From NCBI RefSeq assembly GCF_000220705.2, contig NZ_CP023202.1:3720001-3784000 (forward strand): a stretch of DNA of 64,000 nt, in the 5' to 3' direction. The notes below the pieces were generated by a model. That model was not told where the DNA came from. It ran no database searches and worked only from the letters and a program-made list of their open reading frames with translations. A program made the translations under genes and the position numbers. This DNA is from Streptomyces xinghaiensis S187 (GTDB lineage: Bacteria; Actinomycetota; Actinomycetes; Streptomycetales; Streptomycetaceae). Positions 31,961-40,304 of the stretch are shown here, piece after piece. The first letter of the stretch is position 1, and each line of letters opens with the position of its first letter.

Positions 31961-32479
31961 ATGCTCACCACTCTCGAAACCGCTTATTCCGACACCCGCG
32001 CAGCCGATCTCGCCTGGTGTCTAGGCAAGGAGGCACTGCCCGCGCTGGCCGTCCTCGATCTGCGGCTGGGCCCGGCGGAGGTGCAGTTGCGCCTGCTCGG
32101 GGCCTCCCACCAAGTGATCCTCAGGGAAGGGGAGAGCCAGTGCTCCGAGACGGTGGCCTGCATACCCGGCAGCAGCACCCCGCTGCCCCTCGGAGCCGCC
32201 GAGAGCATCGGCGGCTGGGAGTACGAGTTCGCGGCGCGCGTCGAGACGCTGTCGCGCGGGTCGTTCGCCGGCCGGGCGCAGGAGCTGCTGGCCCTGGTGG
32301 CCGACCACCCCAACGGCCTGGCCGGGACCTTCCCCGGCGATCCGCACGCCTTCACGGCGATGCTGGTCCAGCGGTGCGAGGGCCGGGTGCGGTGGCGCAC
32401 CTGGCACGCGTATCCGCAGGAGGGGGCGCTCGTCACCACGCGCACCCAGGTCGGCGCCCGGACGATGGCCCCCCTGTAG
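31961..32479 (+). CDS. DUF2617 family protein
   Basis: 172 residues from ATG 31961; the upstream in-frame extension from 31901 has no ribosome site. Conserved features: VLDLRLGPAEVQLRLLGASHQVIL, the Leu/Ser-rich middle, SLTAVADHPNG-like LLALVADHPNGLAGTFPGDPHAFTAML and RWRTWHAYPQEGALVTTRT at the end. DUF2617 has no known activity. In Streptomyces it precedes the spermidine-synthase-like gene, as here (76-base gap), and the pair may be functionally linked. Confidence 0.83.
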   Translation: MLTTLETAYSDTRAADLAWCLGKEALPALAVLDLRLGPAEVQLRLLGASHQVILREGESQCSETVACIPGSSTPLPLGAAESIGGWEYEFAARVETLSRGSFAGRAQELLALVADHPNGLAGTFPGDPHAFTAMLVQRCEGRVRWRTWHAYPQEGALVTTRTQVGARTMAPL

Positions 32480-32555
32480 TGCGCCCCCGGGCGCCCTTCG
32501 AGACAACCCTTGTGGGTGACAGGGCCGTTCACGCGGCTCCCGTAGCGTTCCCCGC

Positions 32556-34193
32556 ATGATCGATTCGCCTGAGCCACGGCTCCTGTCCCGCGCGGTCGCG
32601 CCGGACGAGCCGGAGACCCCGGTGCGCCTGCCCGTACCGGCCGGGCTGGGACGGCTTCTGGTGCTGGCCGCGGTCTTCGTCTGCGCCGCCTGCGGACTGG
32701 TGTACGAACTCGAACTGGTGGCGCTGGCCTCGTATCTCTTCGGTGACTCCGTCACCCAGGCGTCCGTCGTGCTGTCCGTGATGGTCTCCGCCATGGGCGC
32801 CGGCTCGCTGCTCGCCAAGCGGCTGCGGTGCCGGGCCGCGGTGGCCTTCGGGCTGGTGGAGGCGGTGCTCGCGCTGGTCGGCGGCTGCTCGGCCATCGCG
32901 CTGTACGCCTCCTTCGTCTGGTTCGGCGGCTCCCATGCCGTGCTGGTCGGCTTCTCGCTCGTCATCGGGGTGCTGATCGGCGCCGAGGTGCCCCTGCTGA
33001 TGACCCTCATCCAGCGCGTCCGGCGGCAGGACGCGGGCGGGGCCGTCGCGGACCTCTTCGCCGCCGACTACATCGGCGCGCTGGCCGGCGGGCTCGCCTT
33101 CCCCTTCCTGCTGCTGCCGCTGCTGGGCCAGTTGAGCGGTGCCCTGCTGACCGGGGCGGTGAACGCCCTGGCCGGCGGGGCGCTGGTGCTGTGGCTGTTC
33201 GGCCGCGATCTGACCGCCCGGGGCCGGTGGATCCTGATCACGGCGAACGGCGCGGTGCTCGCGGTCCTGGCCGCCGGAACGTTCCTGGTGCCCTCCTTCG
33301 AACGGGCCGCGCGGCAGGCCGTCTACGGGGAGGACGTACGGGTCGCCATACGAACGGACTACCAGGAGGTGGTCCTCACGGGGGGTCCCGGCGGGGCCGG
33401 CGGTGGTGCACCGCTCTCCCTCTTCCTCGACGGCCGGCTGAGATTCAGCGGACGCGACGCCTGCCGCTACCACGAGGCCCTGGTCCACCCGGCCATGGCC
33501 GGCCCCCGCGCCCGTGTGCTCGTGCTGGGCGGCGGGGACGGCCTCGCCCTGCGCGAGGTGCTGCGGTACCCGGACGTCCGTTCGGTCACCGTGCTCGCGC
33601 CCGACCCCGGGCTGCTGCGGCTGGGGCGCAGCGATCCCGGGCTCTCCCGGCTCAACGGGCGCTCCCTCGCCGACCCGCGGGTGACGACGGTCACCGGGGA
33701 CGTCTTCGGCCGGCTGCGGACGGACGCGGCGGCCGCGGGCCCGTTCGACGTGATCGTCTCGGATCTGCCCGACCCCGGCATCACGGCCAGCGCCAAGCTG
33801 TACTCCCAGGAGTTCTACGGGCTCGCGGAGCGCGCCCTGGCGCCGGGCGGACGGCTGGCCGTGCACGCGGGCGCCCCGGACACCCACCCCCGGAGCTACT
33901 GGACGGTCGACGCGAGCCTGCGGGCGGCCGGGCTGCGCACGTCGCCCTACGCGGTCGGCGGCCGGCGGTCGGCCTACGCCGCCGGCCCGGACCGCTCGGC
34001 GACGGCCGAACACCCGCCCCGCACCTGGGGTTTCGTCCTCGCCGCCCGTGAGCCTGAGCGCCCGCGCCTGGCGCCCGACGCGCCCGTACCGCTCACGCTG
34101 ACCCCCGGCACGCTGCGCTCCGCGGAGCGCACGGCCGAGGAGCTGCGGGTCCCCGGGGCCCGGGCGTCCACGCTGACCCACCCCCGGCACTGA
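32556..34193 (+). CDS. membrane-bound spermidine-synthase-like protein
   Basis: 545 residues. The N-terminal half has about seven membrane segments (GRLLVLAAVFVCAACGLVYELELVALASYLFG near 31-62 through ILITANGAVLAVLAAGTFLV near 225-245). The C-terminal half is a Rossmann methyltransferase-like domain: FLDGRLRFSGRDACRYHEALVHPAMA (about 290-315), VLVLGGGDGLALREVLRYPDV (about 322-342), DVIVSDLPDPGITASAKLYSQEFY (about 405-428). The long membrane form of SpeE is common in actinobacteria, but polyamine production by it is unproven. The acidic residue after the glycine-rich loop that normally contacts the cofactor (VELDP) reads V-L-A-P-D-P here, so activity may differ. ATG 32556 is supported by conservation of the N-terminal helix. 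Confidence 0.83.
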   Translation: MIDSPEPRLLSRAVAPDEPETPVRLPVPAGLGRLLVLAAVFVCAACGLVYELELVALASYLFGDSVTQASVVLSVMVSAMGAGSLLAKRLRCRAAVAFGLVEAVLALVGGCSAIALYASFVWFGGSHAVLVGFSLVIGVLIGAEVPLLMTLIQRVRRQDAGGAVADLFAADYIGALAGGLAFPFLLLPLLGQLSGALLTGAVNALAGGALVLWLFGRDLTARGRWILITANGAVLAVLAAGTFLVPSFERAARQAVYGEDVRVAIRTDYQEVVLTGGPGGAGGGAPLSLFLDGRLRFSGRDACRYHEALVHPAMAGPRARVLVLGGGDGLALREVLRYPDVRSVTVLAPDPGLLRLGRSDPGLSRLNGRSLADPRVTTVTGDVFGRLRTDAAAAGPFDVIVSDLPDPGITASAKLYSQEFYGLAERALAPGGRLAVHAGAPDTHPRSYWTVDASLRAAGLRTSPYAVGGRRSAYAAGPDRSATAEHPPRTWGFVLAAREPERPRLAPDAPVPLTLTPGTLRSAERTAEELRVPGARASTLTHPRH

Positions 34194-34396
34194 GGCCCTC
34201 CGTTCCCCCACCGTTCCCCTTCGTTCCCCGCCGTTCCGCCGGAACGATTCACCCCGCGCGGTGTGGGGCGGGGCCCGCCGGCGGGCCCGGCGGGCGGTCC
34301 GGGCACGGGCGCGCCGCGCCCGGCGGACCCGGGCGCCCCGCGGAACTCGCGCGGACAGGGGTGCCGGAGCGCGTCCGCTGGGTAGGCTCGGCTCCC

Positions 34397-35617
34397 ATGG
34401 AGCATGAGGTGTTCGTTCCGTTTCCACCCGGGACCGTGCGGCAGGCGCTCGCGGACCCGGAGCGCGTCGCCCGCTGCGTCCCCGGTTTCCAGTGGGACGC
34501 CGGCTCGGGTCCCGGCACGCTGGCGGGCCGGCTGCGGCTCCGCGCCGGCGGCTCGACCATCACGTACCACGGCACGCTCCGTGTCACCGAGCGGGACGGC
34601 GGGGAGCTGGCCGTCGAGGCGGAGGGATCGGAGGCGCGCGGCGACGGCTCCGCCGGAGTCACGCTCGTCCTGCGGCTCAACGCCGCCGACGGCGGTACGT
34701 CCCTGGTCTGCGACGGGAGCGTACGGAGCCGGGGGCGGCTCGCCGAGGTGGACGGCAAGGCGGCGGCGTCCGCCGGACGGCGCCTGCTCGACCGGTTCGC
34801 CGCGGCGCTCGCCTCCGACCTGGAGGAGACCCCGGTCCGCCCGGCGCCCCCCTCGGCCCCCGCGGTTTCCGGCGAGAACGGCGACGGCGGGACCGGGCGC
34901 GGCGAGCCCGGTGGTGACGGCGGTGGGCAGGCCCCGGGCGGCAGGCGGTCCGGGGAACAGGGCCGGAAGGACGCGCACGGCAGCGGCGGCAACGGTACGG
35001 CCCCGGACGGCCCGGAAGCCGGCGGCGACGGCCCGGACGGCTTGGACGGTCCGGGTGGCTCCGGCGGCGCGGAGGACGAGGCGGGAGCGGCCGGCGGCGG
35101 GGAGGCCGGCGGCCTCGGCCGGGCCGACGACAACGACCCCGTCATCCCCGGCATCCCCTCGCCCGAGCCGGGCCCCGACGCTGCCGGCGCGCCGGCAGCG
35201 AAGCCCGGGACCGGCGACAAGCCGGGAGCCGGGCGGGCCGGCGGCGAGGGCGAGGAGCCCCGGCCCGGGACGGCCGAGGCCGCGAGCGCCGCCGCCGAGG
35301 CGGGCGGCGGCACCGCCCCCGAGGCGGCGTCCGTCTTCGAGACCGACGTCCCGCCCTCCTCCCTCGACCCGCTCGCTGACGACCTCGCGGAACCGGACGG
35401 CGACACACCGCCCGCCGAAGCGGCCCACGCCCGCCGCACCATGATCGGCCGCAGCGCCGAGGAGGTGGACCACGCGCCGCCCCGGGGCCGCTACGCCCCC
35501 GTACCGGCGCCCCAGCCCGCCTCGGCCGGTGAGACCCTGCGCTGGGCGGCCCCGGTGGCCGCCGCCGTGGTCGCCACGGCGGTGATCCTCAACCGCGTCC
35601 TCCGCCGCAGGCGCTGA
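34397..35617 (+). CDS. SRPBCC/CoxG-like protein with disordered linker and C-terminal membrane anchor
   Basis: 406 residues from ATG 34397. The N-terminal ~145 residues form a CoxG-type START-like domain: MEHEVFVPFPPGTVRQALADPERVARCVPGFQ, then YHGTLRVTERDGGELAVEAEGSEARGDGSAGVTLVLRL and a final helix DGKAAASAGRRLLDRFAAALASDL. About 210 residues of Gly/Asp/Ala/Pro-rich disordered linker follow. The end is a membrane helix (WAAPVAAAVVATAVILNRVL, about 380-400) closed by RRRR, so the domain is tethered on the cytosolic face. CoxG helps CO dehydrogenase maturation, but no cox genes are nearby; ligand unknown. Confidence 0.8.
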   Translation: MEHEVFVPFPPGTVRQALADPERVARCVPGFQWDAGSGPGTLAGRLRLRAGGSTITYHGTLRVTERDGGELAVEAEGSEARGDGSAGVTLVLRLNAADGGTSLVCDGSVRSRGRLAEVDGKAAASAGRRLLDRFAAALASDLEETPVRPAPPSAPAVSGENGDGGTGRGEPGGDGGGQAPGGRRSGEQGRKDAHGSGGNGTAPDGPEAGGDGPDGLDGPGGSGGAEDEAGAAGGGEAGGLGRADDNDPVIPGIPSPEPGPDAAGAPAAKPGTGDKPGAGRAGGEGEEPRPGTAEAASAAAEAGGGTAPEAASVFETDVPPSSLDPLADDLAEPDGDTPPAEAAHARRTMIGRSAEEVDHAPPRGRYAPVPAPQPASAGETLRWAAPVAAAVVATAVILNRVLRRRR

Positions 35618-35740
35618 GGCTCCGGCGGGGATCCGCCGCCCGGTCGCGCGGGGCGGCGGCGTCAACCCGCGTCCGTGGGCGCGCGCGTGGCGGAAAAGGC
35701 GGGGCCGCGGGGCGGGCCCGGACTCGCATAGGGTCGGTGT

Positions 35741-36571
35741 GTGAGCACTCACGAGACGACCGAAGCGGCCCCGGAGGCCGGAGTCCTGCTGGCGGCGGGC
35801 AACGCCGAGGTGACCGTACGGCCCGAGCTGGGCGCCCGGCTCGGTTCGCTGCGGATCGACGGCACCGAACTCCTGAGACAGGGCCCCCGATACGGTTCCT
35901 TCCCCATGGTGCCGTGGTGCGGCCGGACCGCGAACGGCGTGTTCCGCGACGGCGCCGAGCGGCACGAACTCCCGCTCAACTCCCCGCCCCACGCCATCCA
36001 CGGCACCGGCCGCGACCAGGTGTGGCGGACCGTCCGCGCGGACGGCACGGCGGCCGTCTTCACCTACGACCTGGGCGACCCCTGGCCGTACACCGGCCGC
36101 GTCACCCAGCTCGTGGAGCTCGCCGACGACGCGCTGACGCTGAAGATGGGCGTCGAGACCTACGGCAACTCCTTTCCGGCGCAGGCCGGCTGGCACCCCT
36201 GGTTCCTCCGCCACCTCGCCGGCGGAAACGGCGCGGGCGAGGGCGTGCGGATCTCCTTCGACGCCGCCTGGCAGGAGGAGCGCGGCGAGGACCACCTCCC
36301 GACCGGCCGCCGGACCGACCCGCGCCCCGGGCCCTGGGACGACTGCTTCGGTATGCCCGACGGCGTGGACGTCACCCTCACCTGGCCGGAGCGGCTGGAG
36401 CTGAGGATCACCAGCCGGGCCGAGTGGGTCGTGGTCTACGACGAGCAGGACGAGGCCGTGTGCGTCGAGCCGCAGTCGGGTCCGCCCAACGGCCTCAACA
36501 CGGCCCCGCGCCTGGTGACCCCGATCGACCCGCTGGAGATCTCCACCACCTGGCGCTGGCGCCGGCTCTGA
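35741..36571 (+). CDS. aldose 1-epimerase family protein
   Basis: 276 residues from GTG 35741. Galactose-mutarotase-like beta-sandwich: VTVRPELGARLGSLRIDGTELL (about 24-45), GSFPMVPWCGRTANGVF (substrate-pocket Arg, about 52-68), PPHAIHGTGRDQVW (His, about 80-93), QAGWHPWFLRHL (about 147-158) and a late acidic VCVEPQSGPPNGLN holding the catalytic Glu (about 245). It probably interconverts alpha and beta anomers of a hexose. It lies 105 bases upstream of pyrE on the same strand and may be co-transcribed, although the pathways are unrelated. Confidence 0.87.
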   Translation: MSTHETTEAAPEAGVLLAAGNAEVTVRPELGARLGSLRIDGTELLRQGPRYGSFPMVPWCGRTANGVFRDGAERHELPLNSPPHAIHGTGRDQVWRTVRADGTAAVFTYDLGDPWPYTGRVTQLVELADDALTLKMGVETYGNSFPAQAGWHPWFLRHLAGGNGAGEGVRISFDAAWQEERGEDHLPTGRRTDPRPGPWDDCFGMPDGVDVTLTWPERLELRITSRAEWVVVYDEQDEAVCVEPQSGPPNGLNTAPRLVTPIDPLEISTTWRWRRL

Positions 36572-36676
36572 GCCGGCTCCGGACGGCGGCGGGGTGCGCC
36601 CGGCCCGCTCCGGCCCGGGCGGGCGGCACCGCCGCTGCCCGGGGCGGCCGCCGGGGCCCCGGATAGGCTCGTGGCC

Positions 36677-37213
36677 ATGACCGACGCGCGTGAAGCCCTG
36701 CTGCGGCAGATCAAGGACAAGGCCGTGGTGCACGGCAAGGTGACCCTCTCCTCGGGCCTGGAGGCCGACTTCTACATCGACCTCCGCCGGATCACCCTGG
36801 ACGGTGAGGCCGCCCCGCTCGCCGGGCAGGTGATGCTGGACCTCACCGCCGATCTGGACTACGACGCGGTGGGCGGGCTGACGCTGGGCGCCGACCCGGT
36901 GGCGACGTCGATGATGCACGCGGCGGCGGCGCGCGGACGCCGGCTCGACGCCTTCGTGGTGCGGAAGGCGAACAAGGCCCACGGGCTGCAGCGGCGCATC
37001 GAGGGCCCGGACGTCAAGGGCCGCCGGGTGCTGATCGTCGAGGACACCTCCACCACCGGCGGGTCCCCGCTCACGGCCGTCGAGGCGGCGCGCGAGGCGG
37101 GGGCCGAGGTGGTGGCGGTCGCGGTGATCGTGGAGCGCGGCGCGGCGGGTGCGATCGCGGAGGCCGGACTGCCGTACTACCAGGCGTACGGGCTGGACGA
37201 CCTCGGCCTCTGA
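36677..37213 (+). CDS. pyrE: orotate phosphoribosyltransferase
   Basis: Transfers phosphoribosyl from PRPP to orotate, making OMP in pyrimidine synthesis. 178 residues from ATG 36677 (GTG 36671 is two codons upstream). TLSSGLEADFYIDLRRITLDGEAAPL at the start, GGLTLGADPVATSM (about 65-78), KANKAHGLQRRIEGPDVKGRRVLIVEDTSTTGGSPLTAVEAA (about 97-138, with the PRPP-binding VEDTSTTGG). The family usually runs 175-220 residues. No attenuator or regulatory leader is obvious. In Streptomyces pyrE commonly lies away from the main pyr operon, next to fba. Confidence 0.96.
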   Translation: MTDAREALLRQIKDKAVVHGKVTLSSGLEADFYIDLRRITLDGEAAPLAGQVMLDLTADLDYDAVGGLTLGADPVATSMMHAAAARGRRLDAFVVRKANKAHGLQRRIEGPDVKGRRVLIVEDTSTTGGSPLTAVEAAREAGAEVVAVAVIVERGAAGAIAEAGLPYYQAYGLDDLGL

Positions 37214-37584
37214 CCCCGCGCCGGCGGGGCTGCCGGACCGGCCGGGCCGGCGGGGGCGGGCCGGTGGCCTCCTTCCGGCCGGCGGGTGGGCCGCGCCGCC
37301 GCCGCGCCACCCCGCCCCGTCCCTTCTCCGGCCCGTCCGGCGGCCCCTCCCCGGCCGTTCGGCCCTTCCGGGGCCGGGGGCGGAGGGACGAAAATGCCTT
37401 GCGCAAACGGGAGTTCACCGGGGGAAGACGGGTTTCACGTGAAACCCGCACCGCCCGTGTCCGGTTCGTCCGCTTGGGTGGTGTGGAGCGGAACGCCGTA
37501 TCTGGGAGGATGACCCCAGACGATGATGTCGCCCCACGGTCAGGGCCTACTCGAATAACCGGCACATTCACAAGGAGCCGACAG
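37214..37584. other. 371-base intergenic region with parS and fba promoter
   Basis: Between pyrE and fba. The first 170 bases are GC-rich and featureless to me. The second half includes the parS palindrome (37429-37448) and, further on, the fba leader with AAGGAG. The open frame from 37264 into fba is not thought to be translated upstream of 37585. Confidence 0.7.
37429..37448. other. parS chromosome-partitioning site (ParB binding)
   Basis: A perfect 20-bp palindrome with the core GTTTCACGTGAAAC (37432-37445), identical to the Streptomyces and Bacillus parS consensus. ParB loads here and spreads, organising the origin-proximal chromosome for ParA-driven segregation in sporulating hyphae. 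It lies between pyrE and fba, outside any coding region. Confidence 0.95.
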
Positions 37585-38607
37585 ATGCCTATCGCAACCC
37601 CCGAGGTCTACAACGAGATGCTCGACCGGGCGAAGGCCGGCAAGTTCGCCTACCCCGCCATCAACGTGACCTCGTCCCAGACCCTGCACGCGGCGCTCCG
37701 TGGTTTCGCCGAGGCCGAGAGCGACGGCATCGTCCAGATCTCCACCGGCGGTGCCGAGTTCCTCGGGGGCCAGTACAGCAAGGACATGGTCACCGGCGCG
37801 GTCGCGCTGGCCGAGTTCGCGCACATCGTCGCCGAGAAGTACCCGGTCAACATCGCCCTCCACACCGACCACTGCCCCAAGGGCAAGCTCGACGGCTATG
37901 TACGGCCGCTGCTCAAGGTTTCTCAGGAGCGCGTCGCCGCCGGGCGCAACCCGCTCTTCCAGTCCCACATGTGGGACGGCTCCGCCGAGATCCTGGACGA
38001 CAACCTCGCCATCGCGCGCGAGCTGCTCGCCGAGGCTGTCAAGGCCAAGATCATCCTTGAGGTCGAGATCACCCCGACCGGTGGCGAGGAGGACGGCGTC
38101 TCGCACGAGATCAACGACGAGCTCTACACCACCGTCTCCGACGTGGAGCGGACCGCCGACGCGCTCGGCTTCGGCGAGAACGGCCGCTACCTGCTGGCCG
38201 CCTCCTTCGGTAACGTGCACGGGGTCTACAAGCCGGGCAACGTCGTCCTCCGCCCCGACCTGCTGCGCCAGCTCCAGGACGGCGTGGCCGCGAAGGCCGG
38301 CAAGGCCGACCCGTTCGACTTCGTCTTCCACGGCGGCTCCGGCTCCACCGAGCAGGAGATCCTGACCGCGCTGGAGAACGGCGTCGTCAAGATGAACCTC
38401 GACACCGACACCCAGTACGCCTTCACCCGCCCGGTCGCGGACCACATGTTCCGCAACTACGACGGTGTGCTGAAGGTCGACGGCGAGGTCGGCGACAAGA
38501 AGACCTACGACCCGCGCAGCTGGGGCAAGAAGGCCGAGGAGGGCATGGCGCAGCGCGTCGCACAGGCCTGCTCGAACCTCCGCTCCACCGGCACCAAGCT
38601 GAAGTAA
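37585..38607 (+). CDS. fba: class II fructose-bisphosphate aldolase
   Basis: Zinc-dependent cleavage of fructose-1,6-bisphosphate to DHAP and glyceraldehyde-3-phosphate; central glycolysis. 340 residues from ATG 37585, with AAGGAG at good spacing. Zinc and catalytic residues are visible: LHTDHCPKGK (about 93-102, catalytic Asp and zinc His), EVEITPTGGEEDG (about 160-172, zinc Glu), SFGNVHGVYKPG (about 210-221, zinc His), FHGGSGS (about 250-256) and MNLDTDTQYAF (about 272-282, substrate phosphate). A strong codon bias and a 340-residue length are as expected for the actinobacterial enzyme. Monocistronic. Confidence 0.98.
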   Translation: MPIATPEVYNEMLDRAKAGKFAYPAINVTSSQTLHAALRGFAEAESDGIVQISTGGAEFLGGQYSKDMVTGAVALAEFAHIVAEKYPVNIALHTDHCPKGKLDGYVRPLLKVSQERVAAGRNPLFQSHMWDGSAEILDDNLAIARELLAEAVKAKIILEVEITPTGGEEDGVSHEINDELYTTVSDVERTADALGFGENGRYLLAASFGNVHGVYKPGNVVLRPDLLRQLQDGVAAKAGKADPFDFVFHGGSGSTEQEILTALENGVVKMNLDTDTQYAFTRPVADHMFRNYDGVLKVDGEVGDKKTYDPRSWGKKAEEGMAQRVAQACSNLRSTGTKLK

Positions 38608-38829
38608 CCCCCGGCACCACCGCAACAGCACCACCGCACCACCGCAGCGGCACCACCGCGCAGCAGCACCGCCGCGGTGCGGAGCGCGCCGGAGCCCGGT
38701 GGCCGCGACCGTCCAGGTCACGGCCGCCGGGCTTCCGCGCGTGCCGGAGCTTCCGCGGCGGAGGGCGCACCACGGGACGCACACCGCCGCGCCCGTCCGT
38801 TCCGCGCGTCCGGCAGGCAGACTGGGCCC

Positions 38830-39243
38830 ATGGCCACACACGAGAACCTGCTCGGGGGACCGCCCCCGACCCGCCTGCCCGACGACCCGGAGCCCCGCGA
38901 ACTGCTCGCCTCCGGCTCGGCCCCCGCCGAGGTCGCCGCGAAGTACCCGTCCTCCTCGCTGGCCTGGGCCCAGCTCGCCGACGAGGCGTACGAGAACGGC
39001 CGCGTCGTCGAGTCGTATGCCTACGCCCGCACCGGCTACCACCGGGGACTGGACTCCCTGCGCCGCAACGGCTGGAAGGGCCACGGGCCGGTCCCGTTCG
39101 AGCACGAGCCGAACAGGGGCTTCCTGCGCTCCCTGCACGCCCTCGCCCGCGCCGCCCAGGCGATCGGTGAGCAGGAGGAGTACGAGCGGTGCAGCACCTT
39201 CCTGCGTGAGTCCTCCCCGACCGCCGCCGAGACCCTCGGCTGA
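38830..39243 (+). CDS. DUF3151 family protein
   Basis: 137 residues from ATG 38830; an in-frame extension to 38677 lacks a ribosome site and overlaps repetitive ACC-ACC-rich DNA after fba. The whole chain is the DUF3151 domain: MATHENLLGGPPPTRLP, ELLASGSAPAEVAAKYPSSSLAWAQLADEAYENGRVVESYAYARTGYHRGLDSLRRNGWKGHGPVPFEHEPNRGFLRSL. It looks like a compact helical, TPR-like protein. The family is restricted to actinobacteria, without known role, and typically sits next to fba. Closed by the terminator at 39285-39312. Confidence 0.87.
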   Translation: MATHENLLGGPPPTRLPDDPEPRELLASGSAPAEVAAKYPSSSLAWAQLADEAYENGRVVESYAYARTGYHRGLDSLRRNGWKGHGPVPFEHEPNRGFLRSLHALARAAQAIGEQEEYERCSTFLRESSPTAAETLG

Positions 39244-39284
39244 CGAGCGGGGCCGGGCCGCAGACCCTCCGTCCCCCTCCCCCC

Positions 39285-39312
39285 GGGCCGGCCGTGCTCA
39301 CACGGCCGGCCC
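39285..39312 (+). terminator. 12-bp hairpin terminator after DUF3151 gene
   Basis: Perfect arms GGGCCGGCCGTG / CACGGCCGGCCC with tetraloop CTCA and TTGCC tail, 42 bases after the stop. Confidence 0.87.
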
Positions 39313-39461
39313 TTGCCGTCGCGCCCCCGGTCCACGGATGATGCGCGGAGGGTTCCGCTCCGCGCCGACCGCGCGGGCGGGCCCGAGAGGGGACCGGGGC
39401 TCCGATGCCGAGAGGAAGGGGCGGACCGCTACCCGGGAGCACGCAGTACGAGGAGACAGCG

Positions 39462-40304
39462 ATGTCGGCACAGCACGACCTGCCCGAAGCCGGTCCGGAG
39501 ACCCCGAACCTCGACTTCCAGGGCACCACCCCCTACGAGGACTACGTCAAGGCGGACGTCCTCACCCACCTGCAGCACCCGCTCTCCGACGACCCGGGCG
39601 AGATGGTCTTCCTGGTGACCACCCAGGTCATGGAGCTGTGGTTCACCGTGATCGTCCACGAGTGGGAGACGGCCGCGCAGGCCCTCCGCCGGGACGACCT
39701 GCCCACCGCCATGGCGGCGCTCAAGCGGTCCGAGCACGAGCTGCGCGCCCTCAACGCCTCCTGGGAGCCGCTCGCGCACCTCACCCCGGCCCAGTTCAAC
39801 GCCTACCGGGGCGCGCTCGGCGAGGGCTCCGGTTTCCAGTCCGCGATGTACCGGCGGATGGAGTTTCTGCTCGGCGACAAGTCGGCGTCCATGCTCGTGC
39901 CGCACCGGGGCGCGCCCCGCGTCCACGCCGAGCTGGAGAAGGCGCTCGGCGAGCCCGGCCTCTACGACGAGGTGCTGCGGCTGCTCGCCCGGCGCGGCCA
40001 CGCCGTCCCCGCCGAGGTCCTCGAACGCGACCTCACGCTGCGCTATGACGCCCACCCGGCCGTCGAGGAGGTCTGGGCGCGGATCTACGCCGGCCCCCAG
40101 GAGGACGAACTGGTGCGGCTGGGCGAGGCGCTGACGGAGGTCGCCGAGCTGGTGTGGCGCTGGAAGAACGACCATCTGGTGGCGACCCGGCGGGCGATGG
40201 GCGCCAAGACCGGCACCGGCGGCTCCCCGGGCGTCTCCTGGCTGGAGAAGCGGGCCCGCAGGAACGTCTTCCCCGAGCTGTGGACCGCCCGCAGCCATGT
40301 CTGA
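39462..40304 (+). CDS. kynA: tryptophan 2,3-dioxygenase
   Basis: Heme enzyme opening the indole ring of L-tryptophan to N-formylkynurenine. 280 residues from ATG 39462 with GAGGAGA upstream. Family landmarks: LDFQGTTPYEDYVKADVLTHLQHPLSDDPGEMVFLVTTQVMELWFTVIVHEW (about 17-70, containing the active-site Tyr/His region), RRDDLPTAMAALKR, FNAYRGALGEGSGFQSAMYRRMEFLLGDK (about 110-140, with substrate-carboxylate Arg) and a late H-L-V-A-T-R-R-A-M-G-x-K-x-G-T-G-G-S segment with the proximal heme His. First gene of a three-gene operon; its stop overlaps the kynU start by 8 bases. Confidence 0.96.
   Translation: MSAQHDLPEAGPETPNLDFQGTTPYEDYVKADVLTHLQHPLSDDPGEMVFLVTTQVMELWFTVIVHEWETAAQALRRDDLPTAMAALKRSEHELRALNASWEPLAHLTPAQFNAYRGALGEGSGFQSAMYRRMEFLLGDKSASMLVPHRGAPRVHAELEKALGEPGLYDEVLRLLARRGHAVPAEVLERDLTLRYDAHPAVEEVWARIYAGPQEDELVRLGEALTEVAELVWRWKNDHLVATRRAMGAKTGTGGSPGVSWLEKRARRNVFPELWTARSHV

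Noticed and set aside
31669..31971. Minus-strand frame opposite the DUF2617 leader
   Set aside because: It overlaps a terminator and the DUF2617 start, with no recognisable product.
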